A stretch of 64,000 bases of DNA from Stenogyne calaminthoides (taxonomy: Eukaryota; Streptophyta; Magnoliopsida; Lamiales; Lamiaceae): assembly GCA_037126765.1 (NCBI GenBank), contig JBBCBC010000030.1:5304478-5368477 (forward strand). The letters are read 5' to 3'. Both the position numbers and the translations under genes were made by a program. The notes below the pieces were generated by a model, which was not told the origin of the DNA, did no database searches, and saw nothing but the letters and a program-made list of their open reading frames with translations. The stretch's first letter is position 1. Every line of letters begins with the position of its first letter. Shown one piece after another: positions 26,114 through 37,700 of the stretch.

Positions 26114-26427
26114 GGAAAATGATTTTTTTTCGTCCTGTAACTCTTTGTCAATTTTTTATTTTGGTCATGTTGACTTTTTAAATTTTGACTTTAGTTATGT
26201 AACTTACGCGATTTTGAATTTTTTGTCCTGTTGACTTTTAAATTTTGATTTTCGTCCTATAATTTACATGAATAAAAACCAAAGCGGGACGAAAATCAAA
26301 ATTTAAAAGTCAAAAGGATCAAAAAGTTGAAAGTGTATAAATTACAGGACGAAAAACAAAATGTAATAGTCAATAGGACCAAAACCAAAAAGTGGCAAAG
26401 TTATAGGACAAAAAAAATATTTTTCCC
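26113..26427. mobile_element. Foldback element, family B, abutting the NPF stop codon
   Basis: Ends GGGAAAATGATTTTTTTTCG and, reversed, GGGAAAAATATTTTTTTTGT, with gtcctgtaactc/tataggac and ttaaattttgattttcgtcc pairs inside. It shares its GGGAAAAT terminus with the proven MULE at 28123. Its first G is the third base of the NPF TAG. No clean target duplication is seen. The NPF 3' UTR must run through it or end in it. Confidence 0.7.
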
Positions 26428-26711
26428 AAGATATTAAATGTGTAAAAGCTAATAAGTTATTTGTGTTGAGTTAAACTTAGGTTTCAGGTGGTAATTATTG
26501 ATATGTGTAGGATTTTTTGAAAAAGATTATGTATCTGCATGATTTTTTATAGTTGTTTGTTTGCCAAATTAAAGCCCTTTTTGAATTATTGATGAGGGTT
26601 GAGATTTTGATCGGAGCATGTGGATTTGAAATATACAGTTTTGAGTTTTGACATGGATGTCATTTGAGTTTCTTGGGGTTCAATTTTTGTGCAGTGACGG
26701 ATATTGTAGAT

Positions 26712-27038
26712 AGAGATGTTATTCGAGCCGAGTACTAGAAGTTCGAGCTCGACTCTAGCAGTTGTGGAGCCGAGGTCGAGTTGTCTCGATAACGTTCACG
26801 GGTTACAAATATAGTTCGGCTAGACTCGGTAACGATACTAGCGGGCCTAATGAGTAAAGCCGACCCTGGTGAGCCTAATGAAAATTAAAGAAAATTATTA
26901 ACTATCGAGCCTAATGAAGCTTTAGACTAGTTAGTAATTCGAATATTTCACGAGCTCGACTCATTTATCCATATAAACGAGCCGAGTTCGACCCTTAACG
27001 AGTCGAGCTTTCAGCGGCTCGTTTTATTTAACAGCTCT
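26712..27038. mobile_element. tcgag-rich TIR element, copy 1
   Basis: Ends AGAGATGTTATTCGAGCCGAG-like on the left (first 20 bases from 26712) and, reversed, AGAGCTGTTAAATAAAACGA on the right. The interior is full of gagctcgac/gagccgag motifs. A shorter relative in the opposite orientation lies at 49176-49412. Non-coding. Confidence 0.55.
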
Positions 27039-28122
27039 ATTAGATGCTTTAATATATGCTGACACAAGAGAACTAATATATTGTACTACAGATTGGCAAA
27101 ATGCAATGACTTGCAACTTTATCAGAAATCTATCATTTCTGGCTAATTTTACAGGGCATTTTTATTAAAAGATAAAGAACATAACATTAAAATTTCTGGA
27201 AACCAATCAACTCTCTGATTACAGGATTAATAATTCAGCAAAAAATAAACTAAAATTTGGATACACAATCAATCACAAACTTAAGTATTCCATCAAAAAA
27301 GAAAAATTCTAGAGAAGAAAGGGGGAAAAACACTCACTTGCATGAGAAGACCATTTCTACATGTCCTCACTCTCAATGTCATCTGTAGGGACCTTTCTGT
27401 AAATTTTCAAACCCCTCATTCTTTGAGGAAGAACGCAACGGCCACCATGCCTTTGCTGCAAAAACACGATCAAAACAAACACGATTATCTGACAACAGAT
27501 GACAATATCCAAAGACGTGGAGTAAAAACCCGCATCTTGATTCGTGTAGTAGTACGTTCCCTTAACATCATACGTCGGGTTATTGTGCATCCTGTACTGA
27601 TTATAAGCATGGGGAAACAATCGAATGAAGCTCATCCTGAAATAGAACAGTGGAGACAAAGCTTTGGTAGTCGAGCCATTGAAAAGATTCAGAACAATTT
27701 GTGGAAGAAGAAAACCATCAAGAATCAAACCAGCATAACACCTCAAATCATCCCATAGTAAATGTTTATTCCCTATCGAGTTCAATAGTAAAGCAAGCAA
27801 GCCACCTGAAAGGCTGAAACGTACAACACGAACGAAACAAGCCCGGCCCAGATCTCACCAACGCCCCGTTTACCAGTCTAAACTAACTGGAGCAGACGTA
27901 TTTGCAACAAAAACTCCACCATAGTGATCACCCTAACTGTTACTTCATTAGCTTCATTCCTACCACCATTCATAAGTTGTACTCTTTCTGTGTTAAGAGT
28001 TTTTTACAGACACAGCTTCGTAGTTCAATATCAACGGAATCATATGCCCTGCAGATAGTACTACAAGCATGAGAATCGAGACGAAAGAGGGTACCTCAGG
28101 ATTCCTTTTAACATGGAAGATC

Positions 28123-28570
28123 GGGAAAATTGCACTTTTGGTCCCATAAGAATATTCTCATATCAAAATGGTCCCAGTTTAAGCACTTTTGGTCCCAAAC
28201 TAATATTCCATTAATTTTTAACAGATGTAAGTGATTGTGTTCCCACCAAAATAGCGGAATTACTAATATTCTACAAAAAAACACCAAAAATCCTCATCCC
28301 CACCTTGAACCTTAGGAATCGACACCTCCAATATCTAGCGAACTTTATAAAAATCTTATCCAAATCTTCCAAAATCAAAAGTGTACAAAAAACTTTAAAC
28401 ATATATAGGTGGCTTTTGTGTGGTGAAGTTGTTAGATGAACATATTAGGGGTTTTTGTGATGTGCAATTAAAGGTTTGGGACCAAAAGTGCATAAAAAAG
28501 GACCACTTTGAAAAATGGGACCAAAAGTGCTTTGAAAATATTCTTATGGGACCAAAAATGCAATTTACCC
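28123..28570. mobile_element. Foldback MULE in an exon of DUF2921 copy 1
   Basis: Inverted ends GGGAAAATTGCACTTTTGGT and, reversed, GGGTAAATTGCATTTTTGGT, continuing into cccataagaatatt. Perfect 9-bp target duplication tggaagatc at 28114-28122 and 28571-28579. The paralogous block has the uninterrupted site (acatggaagatctgcatc near 35490), so element limits are exact and the insertion is younger than the duplication. 448 bp, no transposase. Confidence 0.96.
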
Positions 28571-29068
28571 TGGAAGATCTGCATCCCCACGAAGATGCAC
28601 ACGAGCGTGTTGGATATCAAGATCATCGTGATCTCAAACTCCATTCTCCATATCGATCTTTTAGCCTCTTCCACGTAATAAGCAACAGATTGGATGACCA
28701 TATCGTCGAAATAAAGAGGATCTGTTTTTGCTCGTGTGCTTTTTATGCTTCCCTTGGTAAGACCACCTCTCTTTTTATTCAACGGAGCGTAGTCAATTTC
28801 CACGAGAATCTCACAGTCCCTTGAAACAATTGAACTCTGGACCGACTTTCTGCACCCCACCATACAGAGGTGTCCTGTTTCAACATCATACACTCCTTCA
28901 GCTGTGATCTCCACTTGATCTAAAAGATTCAAAGATACACTTGGATTTGGGAACCAGCTCGAGTTAAAATCTTCAAAACGGTAGATTAAAATTGTGTAGC
29001 TCATGTTAATAGTGGTAATCTTCTCTGCTTCATAAGTAACTTTGTCGATTTCACCAGCAGAATCTGGT

Positions 29069-29130
29069 GCTAATGCAACAACCATATTGTACCATTGGTG
29101 CTAGTGCAACAACCATATTGTACCATTGGT
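29069..29130. repeat. 31-bp tandem duplication in DUF2921 copy 1
   Basis: Two 31-bp units (29069-29099 and 29100-29130) begin gctaatgcaacaacc and gctagtgcaacaacc, one difference apart. Copy 2 has a single unit near 36335. 31 is not a multiple of 3, so it shifts the frame of exon 2. Confidence 0.9.
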
Positions 29131-31130
29131 GTAAATCATTTCCAACACAAAGAGGCTTCGTATAACCCTGAGCAAATTGATCACCTTTGGAGTTTTTCAC
29201 AGACATGGTGAATCTCATGTTATAGGAATGCTGGACATCTGGATATGTATACCCCTTCTGTTGAAGATGTTAGAACAAATATCAAAGATCAAACAGAAAA
29301 ATCGGAGATGTAAAATTCTTGAGGCGTTCAAATTTGTCGTTGTCCTAAAGGATGTACTTGTGTAATCCCCCAGAATACAACAAGACTTCTAGTATTAAAC
29401 TAGAATAAAGAGCAACAATAATAAAAAGTTCCATGCACCGGCATTTTGAAATGGTATTAGTTGTTTTACAATAATAAAAAGTTATATGCACAGTACTAGT
29501 TGTGCACCAGTTGCGCAGTGCAACAGATGCACCCAAGTGGCACTACATTATATATACACTTCGAAATACCAAATTAATTTACCTTCTTCTCAGGCTTCAT
29601 CAAAGGGCATATCTCTTTTGCAGTATCCAATTCTGTGTACTCATATCTTCTCTCCGGGAAGATAACATCGCCATTGTCATCAGAAGTAGTGATACCAATC
29701 TTTCTAAAGTACCCTGAATCATCGACCTTTTTTGGAGCTCCATAATTGGCCTACAACTCTTGCTTCATCTCTGATACTCAAGACTGAAAGGTACCTCAAA
29801 GACAGCCTCATTGTACAATCACCTACTGCAGTCCCAAAGTGACTCACTGGATCCAAGATTCGACAGGCAACACCAAACAGTTGATTGCTCTTATCATCCC
29901 ACAATGCCTCCCCAATCACCGTCGCATCTATACTCACACTCTGATCGTCATAACTGATATTTCTAAATGTTGCTATAAACCTCATCTTTCTCTCATCATT
30001 AGAGCACTCAATTGGACTAAACTGCAGAAATCGGGGCCCGATGAACTCATCACCACCGTTGCGAAAGTGGAGAGCAATGCCGATGCTCCTTGCACCCGTT
30101 TCGTACTCCAACTCCATAAACGTCGACCTCCATGCCATCACCTCGCAAAACTTGTGTGATCCCAAATTGAGAGATTGATATCTGGGAACACCAAAATCAC
30201 TTGAAATCACTTTCGAAACCAGCAAGTAGTTATATCTGGGAAGAGTTGAGAAGCTGAATATCGAGATTGGGTCGAAGTAGCCCGGATCATCAACCAAGCA
30301 TACACTCTCCAAACTCCCACTTACAACACTTGTATATATAGTTTGATTTCTCTCTCTTCCGTATTTCACCTTGAGGACAGCATCATAACTGCCCTCAACC
30401 TCCCTCGGAGCAGATCCAACCATATAGAGGTCCCTCGAAATCTCCGACCAGAAACCATCAAACGAAAAGTGCATGACCCCGTGTTGTGTTCTCCTGCTCC
30501 ATCCATCATGGCTAGAGTTTGTGTAGACGATGAACGGGAACTGAATGTACAAGGAGGCACTGACCTTGTAGATGTCAAAGGCGAAAGTTTTATAGTAATC
30601 TGGTAAGACTTGAAGTGTAAAATTCTTTGTCCCGTAGATAATTAGGTGGTCTATTTTCGTGGCTAGAAAGTGGTCTCCACCTGTAAAAAAAGTTGTAGTG
30701 AGTTCAGGCACAGAGATGTGGTGAGTGGGAATAGTTTTTGTGGATTCAGGGACTATTGAAGAACAATGTTTAGCATATGACACAAGTGTTGATGATGAAA
30801 AGGCGGAATGTGTGCAAATTATGCAAGTAGAAAGAAAGAAGAAGATATAAGTCCATGAACAAGGCATTGCCGCAAAGCTCAAAATTTACAGAAGTTGACG
30901 ACTTTCCATTGTTATGAAGAAGATAGGCGTAAATCGTAATGATTTTGAATAAGGAGCTCACCAAATGCCATGTTACTTTCTGGGTGTATCAATACAATAT
31001 TATGAAATTATATCAACAAGTGGTACTTACATGATTATAATACTCATAAGACTGGTTTCTTGATTGTTGTTATGAATAATGTCAAATGTGTGTTGCGACT
31101 TTCATCGAGCACCTGGTGGGCATTGCTGTC

Positions 31131-31634
31131 TACGAGTAATAACAAGATGGATGTCCCTCTAAAAAAAAGAAGGAATCTTTGCAAGTATCAAATTGATGAA
31201 TGCATCTCCTACTTTTATCCAATATAATTGTGGTGGATTCAGGGACTATTTTCTGATTGTGATTTGTGAGAGCATGGACAATTTGCAAGTAAATAAGCAC
31301 TATTTCTTATAGTAAACGTCTACGGCTATTGATTTTAGTGGACTGTTTGCAAAGAAAAGAAAAAAAAAAAAGGTTTGCTTGCAATTACAACTTCAAAGAT
31401 AGAAATACTTTTATTTAAAAAAAATTGAATCACATATACTTCTAAAAAAATACGTTTACACAATTTTGATGGGATTGCAAACATAAATGCTTCTAGAGCA
31501 TTTTAAAGTTTTAAAACATACACTTATTTACCATGAATTTTGGAGTTTTGGAGTGTTTGCTAATAAACTGATTTAAACACTTAAAATCCAGCTTTCTTAA
31601 AGCAATCCTCCTCATGCTTCTATTATTAGATTAA
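31131..31634. other. Intergenic between the duplicated blocks
   Basis: No gene seen. AT-rich sequence lying beyond the point where the two blocks stop resembling each other. Confidence 0.5.
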
Positions 31635-32067
31635 GGCCCCGTTTGGTTCGCGAGATTGATTGAGATAGACTAGAATTATGATTTTAATCCAAACTAATTT
31701 ACCGTTTGATTTGCATGATGAGGGCCCATGATATACTTTAAGTCCAGGTAAAAAATGTATCAAATCTCTGCATGGAATGATATGTCAATTCCATGTGAAA
31801 GGTGGGATAGAACATATCCCAAATGCAATATTACAAACAGTCATTTTATTGTTTAAATATATTCATAAGAATAAAGTGTGTTGTTTCAATTCAATCTAAA
31901 GGTGTTTATGACATTTCAATAGGTATCTCATCTAATCACACAATCTAATCCTACAATCCAAACATATATCTTGATTCAACAAATCTAGTCAAATCAATTC
32001 AATCTTATTCAATCTCACTCAATCCTATCACACCTAATCAATCCAGTTCGATAAACCAATCGCCCCC
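31635..32067. mobile_element. Tourist/Harbinger-type MITE, 433 bp
   Basis: Ends GGCCCCGTTTGGTTCG and, reversed, GGGGGCGATTGGTTTATCG. 3-bp target duplication taa at 31632-31634 and 32068-32070. The interior near the right end is rich in attcaatc-type repeats. Non-coding. Confidence 0.8.
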
Positions 32068-32242
32068 TAAGAGTTTATTTGACACACCTTGTAAGCTTTT
32101 TAAAACGGCTTATAAGTTGTTAAGGAACTTATACGTTTCTTAATTTTGTCTTGTATAATAAGATATACATCTTATGAGTTCATAAAATAAGTTTTTTTAG
32201 AGTCTATAACCTCGAAAAAGATAAGTTATTTTACAAAAATTG

Positions 32243-32460
32243 TATTCCTTACGTCTCACAAGACTTTGCATGCTTACCTTTTTGCTCGTGTTTAAGCGAA
32301 TAAGTTGTTTATTAATATTTGAAATAATAAAGTGACTTTTAAGGTGGGGGTATGATAGCTTACCCCTCCTCTATCATTTCAAATACTAATAAAAAAAAAT
32401 TCTCGCTAAAATACGAACCAAACAGTAACTGTGCAAAGTCTTGTGGGATCGAGGGAGTAT
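32243..32460. mobile_element. Stowaway-like MITE
   Basis: Outer arms tctcacaagactttgcatg and tgcaaagtcttgtggga, inner arms gttgtttattaatatttgaa and atttcaaatactaataaa, right end gagggagtat. The arrangement resembles the copies at 39354 and 45034. TA-flanked. Confidence 0.65.
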
Positions 32461-33689
32461 AAGTTTTACCCCATCCCAACCCGGCCCGATCCAAACCAGG
32501 CCCGAACTAGACCCAACCCGAACCCGGCCCAGTCTAGGCCGGTTTCAGCCTGAATGTAGCCCGAACATCTCAATATAAAAAAATAACAAATAATTATTTT
32601 ATATTATATTAAAATTAAAAATTAAAAAAAAAAGTAAAGAACTTATAAGATTTATTAATCAAACAATTTAACAACTTATAAGCTACTTGAAAATTATATT
32701 TTATAAGCTCTTAAAACAATACTCCCTCCGTGCCGGGATGATTGCAACACCTAATTTGGACCGCAAACCAAGGAAATTGAGATAAAGTGGGTTTGAGTGG
32801 AATAAAATAAGGGTGTTGTGAGTGTATTAATATTATATTTATTTTCATTTTAGGAGTGTTACAGTAATGTTGGGACGTCCAAATAAGGCAAGTGTTGCAG
32901 TAATGTTGGGACGGAGGGAATATATAAAATATTAGAGTTTATAAGATGATTAAAATAAGCTTAGTCAAACATTTTATAAAATTGCTTCTCATTATTAGGG
33001 GTATTATATAAGAGCTTTAACCTAATTATTTAATCATTTTTTGTCTTGAAAAATATGATTTGGGTGTTTTTGAATTGTATGCTTCTGTTTAAATTAATCA
33101 ACTAAAACTTAAAATCGATAAGTTGATAATGGTGTGTTTTTAGGTAATTCTGATTTTGTCCTAATATTTCTTTTACCAAACACTCAGCTTTCTATTGCAT
33201 TTTGCAATCACTAAGCTAACTTTTACCAATTAAGCAATTTTTTTTCATAATCACTATACATTAATTCACTTTCTCATAAGTGTAATCTTTTGCAAAGATC
33301 CCCATTAATAAACATTGCTAAATTTTGCCCTCATAATTTTAATAATATTGTAACTTTATCATTATTATCCATAGTTTTAATAAGATATTTTTATAAAGTT
33401 ATAAAAAATGATTTATTTTGGAAACTCTAACTTTAAAAAAAATGATTAAAATTAATTTGCTTTAAAATACTACACACTTTCAATTTCACTACTAAATTCA
33501 ATTTTAATCATTTTAAGAAGTACTATTGTTTGCAAACGCACTTTTATTATGGGAGGCATACTGTTAATTTTTTTTTAATGTTTATTTTTATTTGCTTATA
33601 GCAAAGCGAACAATTTTTCTTTTTTATATTTGGTTCTGTTTGTTTATAGCAAAAGAACACTAAGGCTCGATTGGTAGTCTTTTAAAAAA
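32461..33689. other. Intergenic with a Stowaway MITE and Cg-rich patch
   Basis: 32461-32580 is a patch of cccgaacccggccc-type text followed by AT-rich DNA. No gene seen. A Stowaway MITE lies at 32722-32920. Confidence 0.5.
32722..32920. mobile_element. Stowaway MITE, 199 bp
   Basis: Ends CTCCCTCCGTGCCGGGATGA and, reversed, TTCCCTCCGTCCCAACATTA, both followed by tgcaacac. Flanked by TA on each side, the Stowaway target. Confidence 0.8.
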
Positions 33690-34044
33690 GGCCAAATAAT
33701 TAAATTTAGCACATACTTTTGATTTCTCATCGATTTTAGCATATAATTTCTCTCTCCAAATATAACACATATTTTCATTTAATACTAAAAAACATCCTGA
33801 GTCACCAATTCCGACAAATTTCGTCTGATGCGATCGCCATAATTTTAGGTGGTTATATTTTTTATTTTAATATTTACACGTCAACAAGATAAGTGAACTC
33901 CGATGACCACATCGGACGGGACCTTATTTAAAAATGGTGACTCATGATATTTTAAGTATTAAGTGAAAAGATACGCTATATTTGGAGAGAGAAAAAAATA
34001 TGTACTAAAATTGATAAAAACTAAAAGTATGTGATTATTTGGTC
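33690..34044. mobile_element. Foldback MULE-like element, 355 bp
   Basis: Ends GGCCAAATAATTA and, reversed, GACCAAATAATCA; then gcacatacttttgatttctc faces atgtactaaaattgat, and tctctctccaaatataac faces tatatttggagagaga. Flanks tttaaaaaa (33681-33689) and tttcaaaaa (34045-34053) agree at 8 of 9, consistent with an aged 9-bp target duplication. Confidence 0.7.
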
Positions 34045-34647
34045 TTTCAAAAAAGAGGATATTGTAATGTGTGTGACTATTTTAGTACGGAGAAATGTTA
34101 TTAAGTTGTTTGTTATGAATTATTAAAAAAGGTGTTTTAAGTATTATAAGCTGATTGGTAGAACTAGTTAAAGTGGTATAAATTATATATGCTGATTGGT
34201 ATACTTTACAAAATATAGAGAATTAAAATGACATATTATATTCGTGAATGGGGAGAAAAAATTACTGAGAAGGGTTAAAATGGAACAAAAATCGACACTA
34301 CAGAAGCCTTGTTGTTGCTCGAATAAGAGGGGGGAGGAGTTACTAATTTTGCAAAGGGGAACAGAGAATTGGGGATTAATTAGCGAGTGGTCAACTGACA
34401 ATTTGCGGGTCAACACAGTATTAATTTATTATTTTTATCGAGTATTTTTTTTTTAAAGATAAAGAATATAATATTAAAATTTCTGGAAACCAATCAACTT
34501 TCTGATTACAAGATTAATAATTCAGCTAAAAGTTAAACTAAAATTTGGATACACAATCAATCACAAACTTAAATATTCATCAAAAGAGAGAAATTTTAGA
34601 AAAAAGGGGGAAAAAAAATTCCATTTGCATGAGAAGACCATTTCTAC

Positions 34648-34763
34648 GGGTATGTTTGCACTCTATACAAAGTATGTGAGAAATTTTTTTTTAAGTTCCA
34701 AGACTCAACTTATTCAAATTTTAAGTGTCTTTTACTATTCATTAGTGTTTTAAAACATGCACG
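34648..34763. mobile_element. 116-bp MITE at the stop codon of DUF2921 copy 2
   Basis: Block 1 reads tttctacatgtcc without a break (27355-27367); block 2 has 116 extra bases between two copies of tac (34645-34647 and 34764-34766). Ends GGGTATGTTTG and, reversed, CGTGCATGTTTT, similar to Tourist-type ends. On the minus strand it splits the original TAG and extends the frame through TACGTGCATG to a new TAA. Confidence 0.85.
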
Positions 34764-37700
34764 TACATGTCCTCACTCTCAATGTCATCTGTAGGGACTT
34801 TTATGTACATTTTCAAACCCCTCAATCTTTGAGGAAGAACGCAACGGCCACCATGCCGTTGCTGCAGAAACACGACCACAACAAACACGATTATCTGACA
34901 AGATATGACAATATCCAAAGCTGTGGAGTAAAAACCCGCATCTAGATTTACGTAGTAGTACGTTCCCTTAACATCATACGTCGGGTAATTGTGTGTCTCT
35001 GTACTGATTATACGCATGGGGAAACAATCGAACGAAGCTCATCCCGACATAGAACAGTGGAGACAAAGCTTTCGTACTCGAACCATTCAAGAGATTCAAA
35101 ACAATTTGTGGAAGAAGAAAACCATCAAGAATCAAACCAGCATAATGTTTATTCCTTATCGAGTTCAATAGCAAAGCAAGCAAGCCACCTGAAACGTACA
35201 AAACAAACGAAACAAGCCCGGCCCAGATCTCACCAACGCCCGTTTACCAGTCAAAACTAACTGGAGCAGACGTATTTGCAACAACAACGCCACCATAGTG
35301 ATCAACCTAACTGTTACTTCATTAGCTTCATTCCTACCATCATTCGTAAGTTGTACTCTTTCTGTGTTAGAGTTTTTTACAGACACAGCTTCGTAGTCCA
35401 ATATCAACGGAATCATGTGCCCTGCAGATAGTACTACAAGCATGAGAATCGAGACGAAAGAGGGTACCTCAGGATTCCTTTTAACATGGAAGATCTGCAT
35501 CCCCACGAAGATGCACACGAGCGTATTGGATATCAAGATCATCGTGATCTCAAACTGATAGAGCAGAGGAAATTGGTATATAAAAAGGATAGGAATTTAA
35601 TATAAATAACACTGAATTTTATTGATAAACGAAAAGAACAGAATCCTCAAAAGAGTCCACAAGGAAATAAATCCTTGCCACAGAGAAATCTCTGCCACAA
35701 GCCAAATGACTGCTCAATAATATGATCCAACTATAATAATAATTCTAGAGAAACCTCACTTAAATAGACTCAAACCCTAACCCTAACTTATGCCCTAAGA
35801 AAGAAAGTTCATGACCCATTTATTTATTCTAGACTTAATTAAAAAGACTCTAACAATAAGTAAAAAGCCCAACTAATACTACTACTAGATAATAAGGAGG
35901 TGTATCACAAACTCCATTCTCCATATCGATCTTTTAGCCTCTTCCACGTAATAAGCAACAGATTGGATGACCATATCGTTGAAATAAAGAGGATCTGTTT
36001 TTGCCCGTGTGCTTTTTATGCTTCCTTTGGTAAGACCACCTCTCTTTTTATTCAACGGAGCGTAGTCAATTTCCACAAGAATCTCACAGTCCCTTGAAAT
36101 AATCGAACTCTGGACCGATTTTCTACACCCCACCATACAGAGATGTCCTGTTTCAACATCATACACTCCTTCAGCTATGATAGAAAAGATTTAAAGATAC
36201 ACTTGGATTTGGGAACCAGCTCGAGTTAAACTGTTCGAAAGGGTAGATTAAAATTATGTAGCTCATGTTAATAGTGGTAATCTTCTCTGCTTCATAAGTA
36301 ACTTCTTCGATTTTACCATCGGAATCTGGTGCTAATGCACTAACCATATTGCACCCTTGGTGTAAATCATTTCCAACACAAAGAGGCGTCGTATGACCCT
36401 GAGCAAATTGATCACCTTTGGAGTTTTTCACAGACATATCGAATCTCATATTATAGGAATGCTGGACATCTGGATATGTATACCCCTTGTGTTGAAGATG
36501 TTAGAACAAATATCAAAGATCAAACAGAAAAAACGGAGATGTAAAATTCTTAAGGCGTTCTAGACTTCTAGTATTAAACTAGAATCAAGAGCAACAATAA
36601 TAAAAAGTTCTATGCCCCGGCATTTTGAAATGGTATTAGTTGCTTTACTAAAAGGTATTAGTTATTTTCACTGAACAATATTAGATGTGCACCAATTGCA
36701 CAGTGCAACGGATGCACCCAAGTGTTACTATACTATATAGACACTTCAAAATACCAAATTAATTTACCTTCTTCTCAGGCTTCATCAAAGGGCACATCGT
36801 TTTTGCAGTATCCAATTCTGTGTACTCATATCGTCTCTCCGGAAAGATAACATCGCCATTGTCATCAGAAGTAGTGATACCAATCTTTCTAAAGTACCCT
36901 GAATCATCGACGTTTTTGGAGCTCCATAATTGGCCTACAACTCTTGCTTCCTCTCTGATAGTCAATATTGAAGGGTACCTCAAAGACAGCCTCATTGTAC
37001 AATCATCTACTGCAGTCCCAAAGTGACTCACTGGATCCAAAATTCGACAGGCAACACCAAACAGTTGATTGCTCTTATCATCCCACGACGCCTCCCCAAT
37101 CACCGTCGAATCTATACTAACACTCTGATCATCATAACTGATATTTCTAAAAGTTGCTGTAAACCTCATCTTTCTCTCGTCATCAGAGCACTCAATTGGA
37201 CTAAACTGCAGAAACCGCGGCCCGATGAACTCACCACCACCGTTGCCAAGTGGAGAGCAATGCCGATGCTCCTTGCACCCCGTTTCATACTCCAACTCCA
37301 TAAACGTCGACCTCCATGCCACCACCGTGTAAAACTTGTCCACCCCCAAGTTGAGAGATTGATATCTTGGAACACCAAAATCAATTGAAATCACTTTCGA
37401 AACGAGCGAGTATTTATATCCCGGAAGAGGTGAGAAGCTGATTATCGAGATTGGATCGAAGTAGGCCGGATCATCAACCGAGCTTACACTCTCCAAACTC
37501 CCACTTACAACACTTGTATGTATAGTTTGATTCTTGTCTCCCCCGTAGTTCATCTTAAGGACACCATCATAACTGCCCTCAAACTCCCTTAAAGCAGATC
37601 CAACCATACAGAGGTTCCTCGAAATCTCCGACCAGAAACCATCAAACGAAAAATACATGATCCCGGCTGGCGTTCTCCTGCTCCTTCCACCACCATTGCT

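Larger units (their letters stand above)
27357..30867 (-). pseudogene. DUF2921 membrane-protein gene, copy 1, broken
   Basis: Plant DUF2921 family; related sequence occurs in the membrane E3 ligase FLYING SAUCER1, but the RING is absent here and the function is unknown. Exon 1 (30867-29583) starts MPCSWTYIFFFLSTCIIC, a signal peptide, then SYAKHCSSIVPEST, FSFDGFWSEISRDLYMVG and VACRILDPVSHFG. Exon 2 (29254-27357) starts GYTYPDVQHS and holds the membrane part (SNTLVCIFVGMQIF, GLILDGFLLPQIVLN). Lesions against copy 2: an extra A in an A-run at about 29729 that stops exon 1 early (SSKKGR, stop); a 31-bp tandem duplication at 29069-29130; a MULE inside the exon at 28123-28570; an extra base near 27995 creating TAA; TAG at 27880-27878. 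It keeps the TAG at 27357 as its original stop. Confidence 0.9.
27160..31130. repeat. Segmental duplication, block 1
   Basis: This block and 34448-38347 are collinear direct repeats. Similarity includes the downstream flank (aatttctggaaaccaatcaac, 27.2 and 34.5 kb), the whole DUF2921 gene with its intron, and about 250 bp of upstream sequence ending with tcgagcacctggt (31.11 and 38.33 kb). The two blocks start about 7.3 kb apart. Differences are small indels plus three transposon insertions listed separately. Confidence 0.9.

Noticed and set aside
35765..35790. Telomere-like ccctaa repeats
   Set aside because: Only two to three units, inside a solo LTR; no telomeric array.
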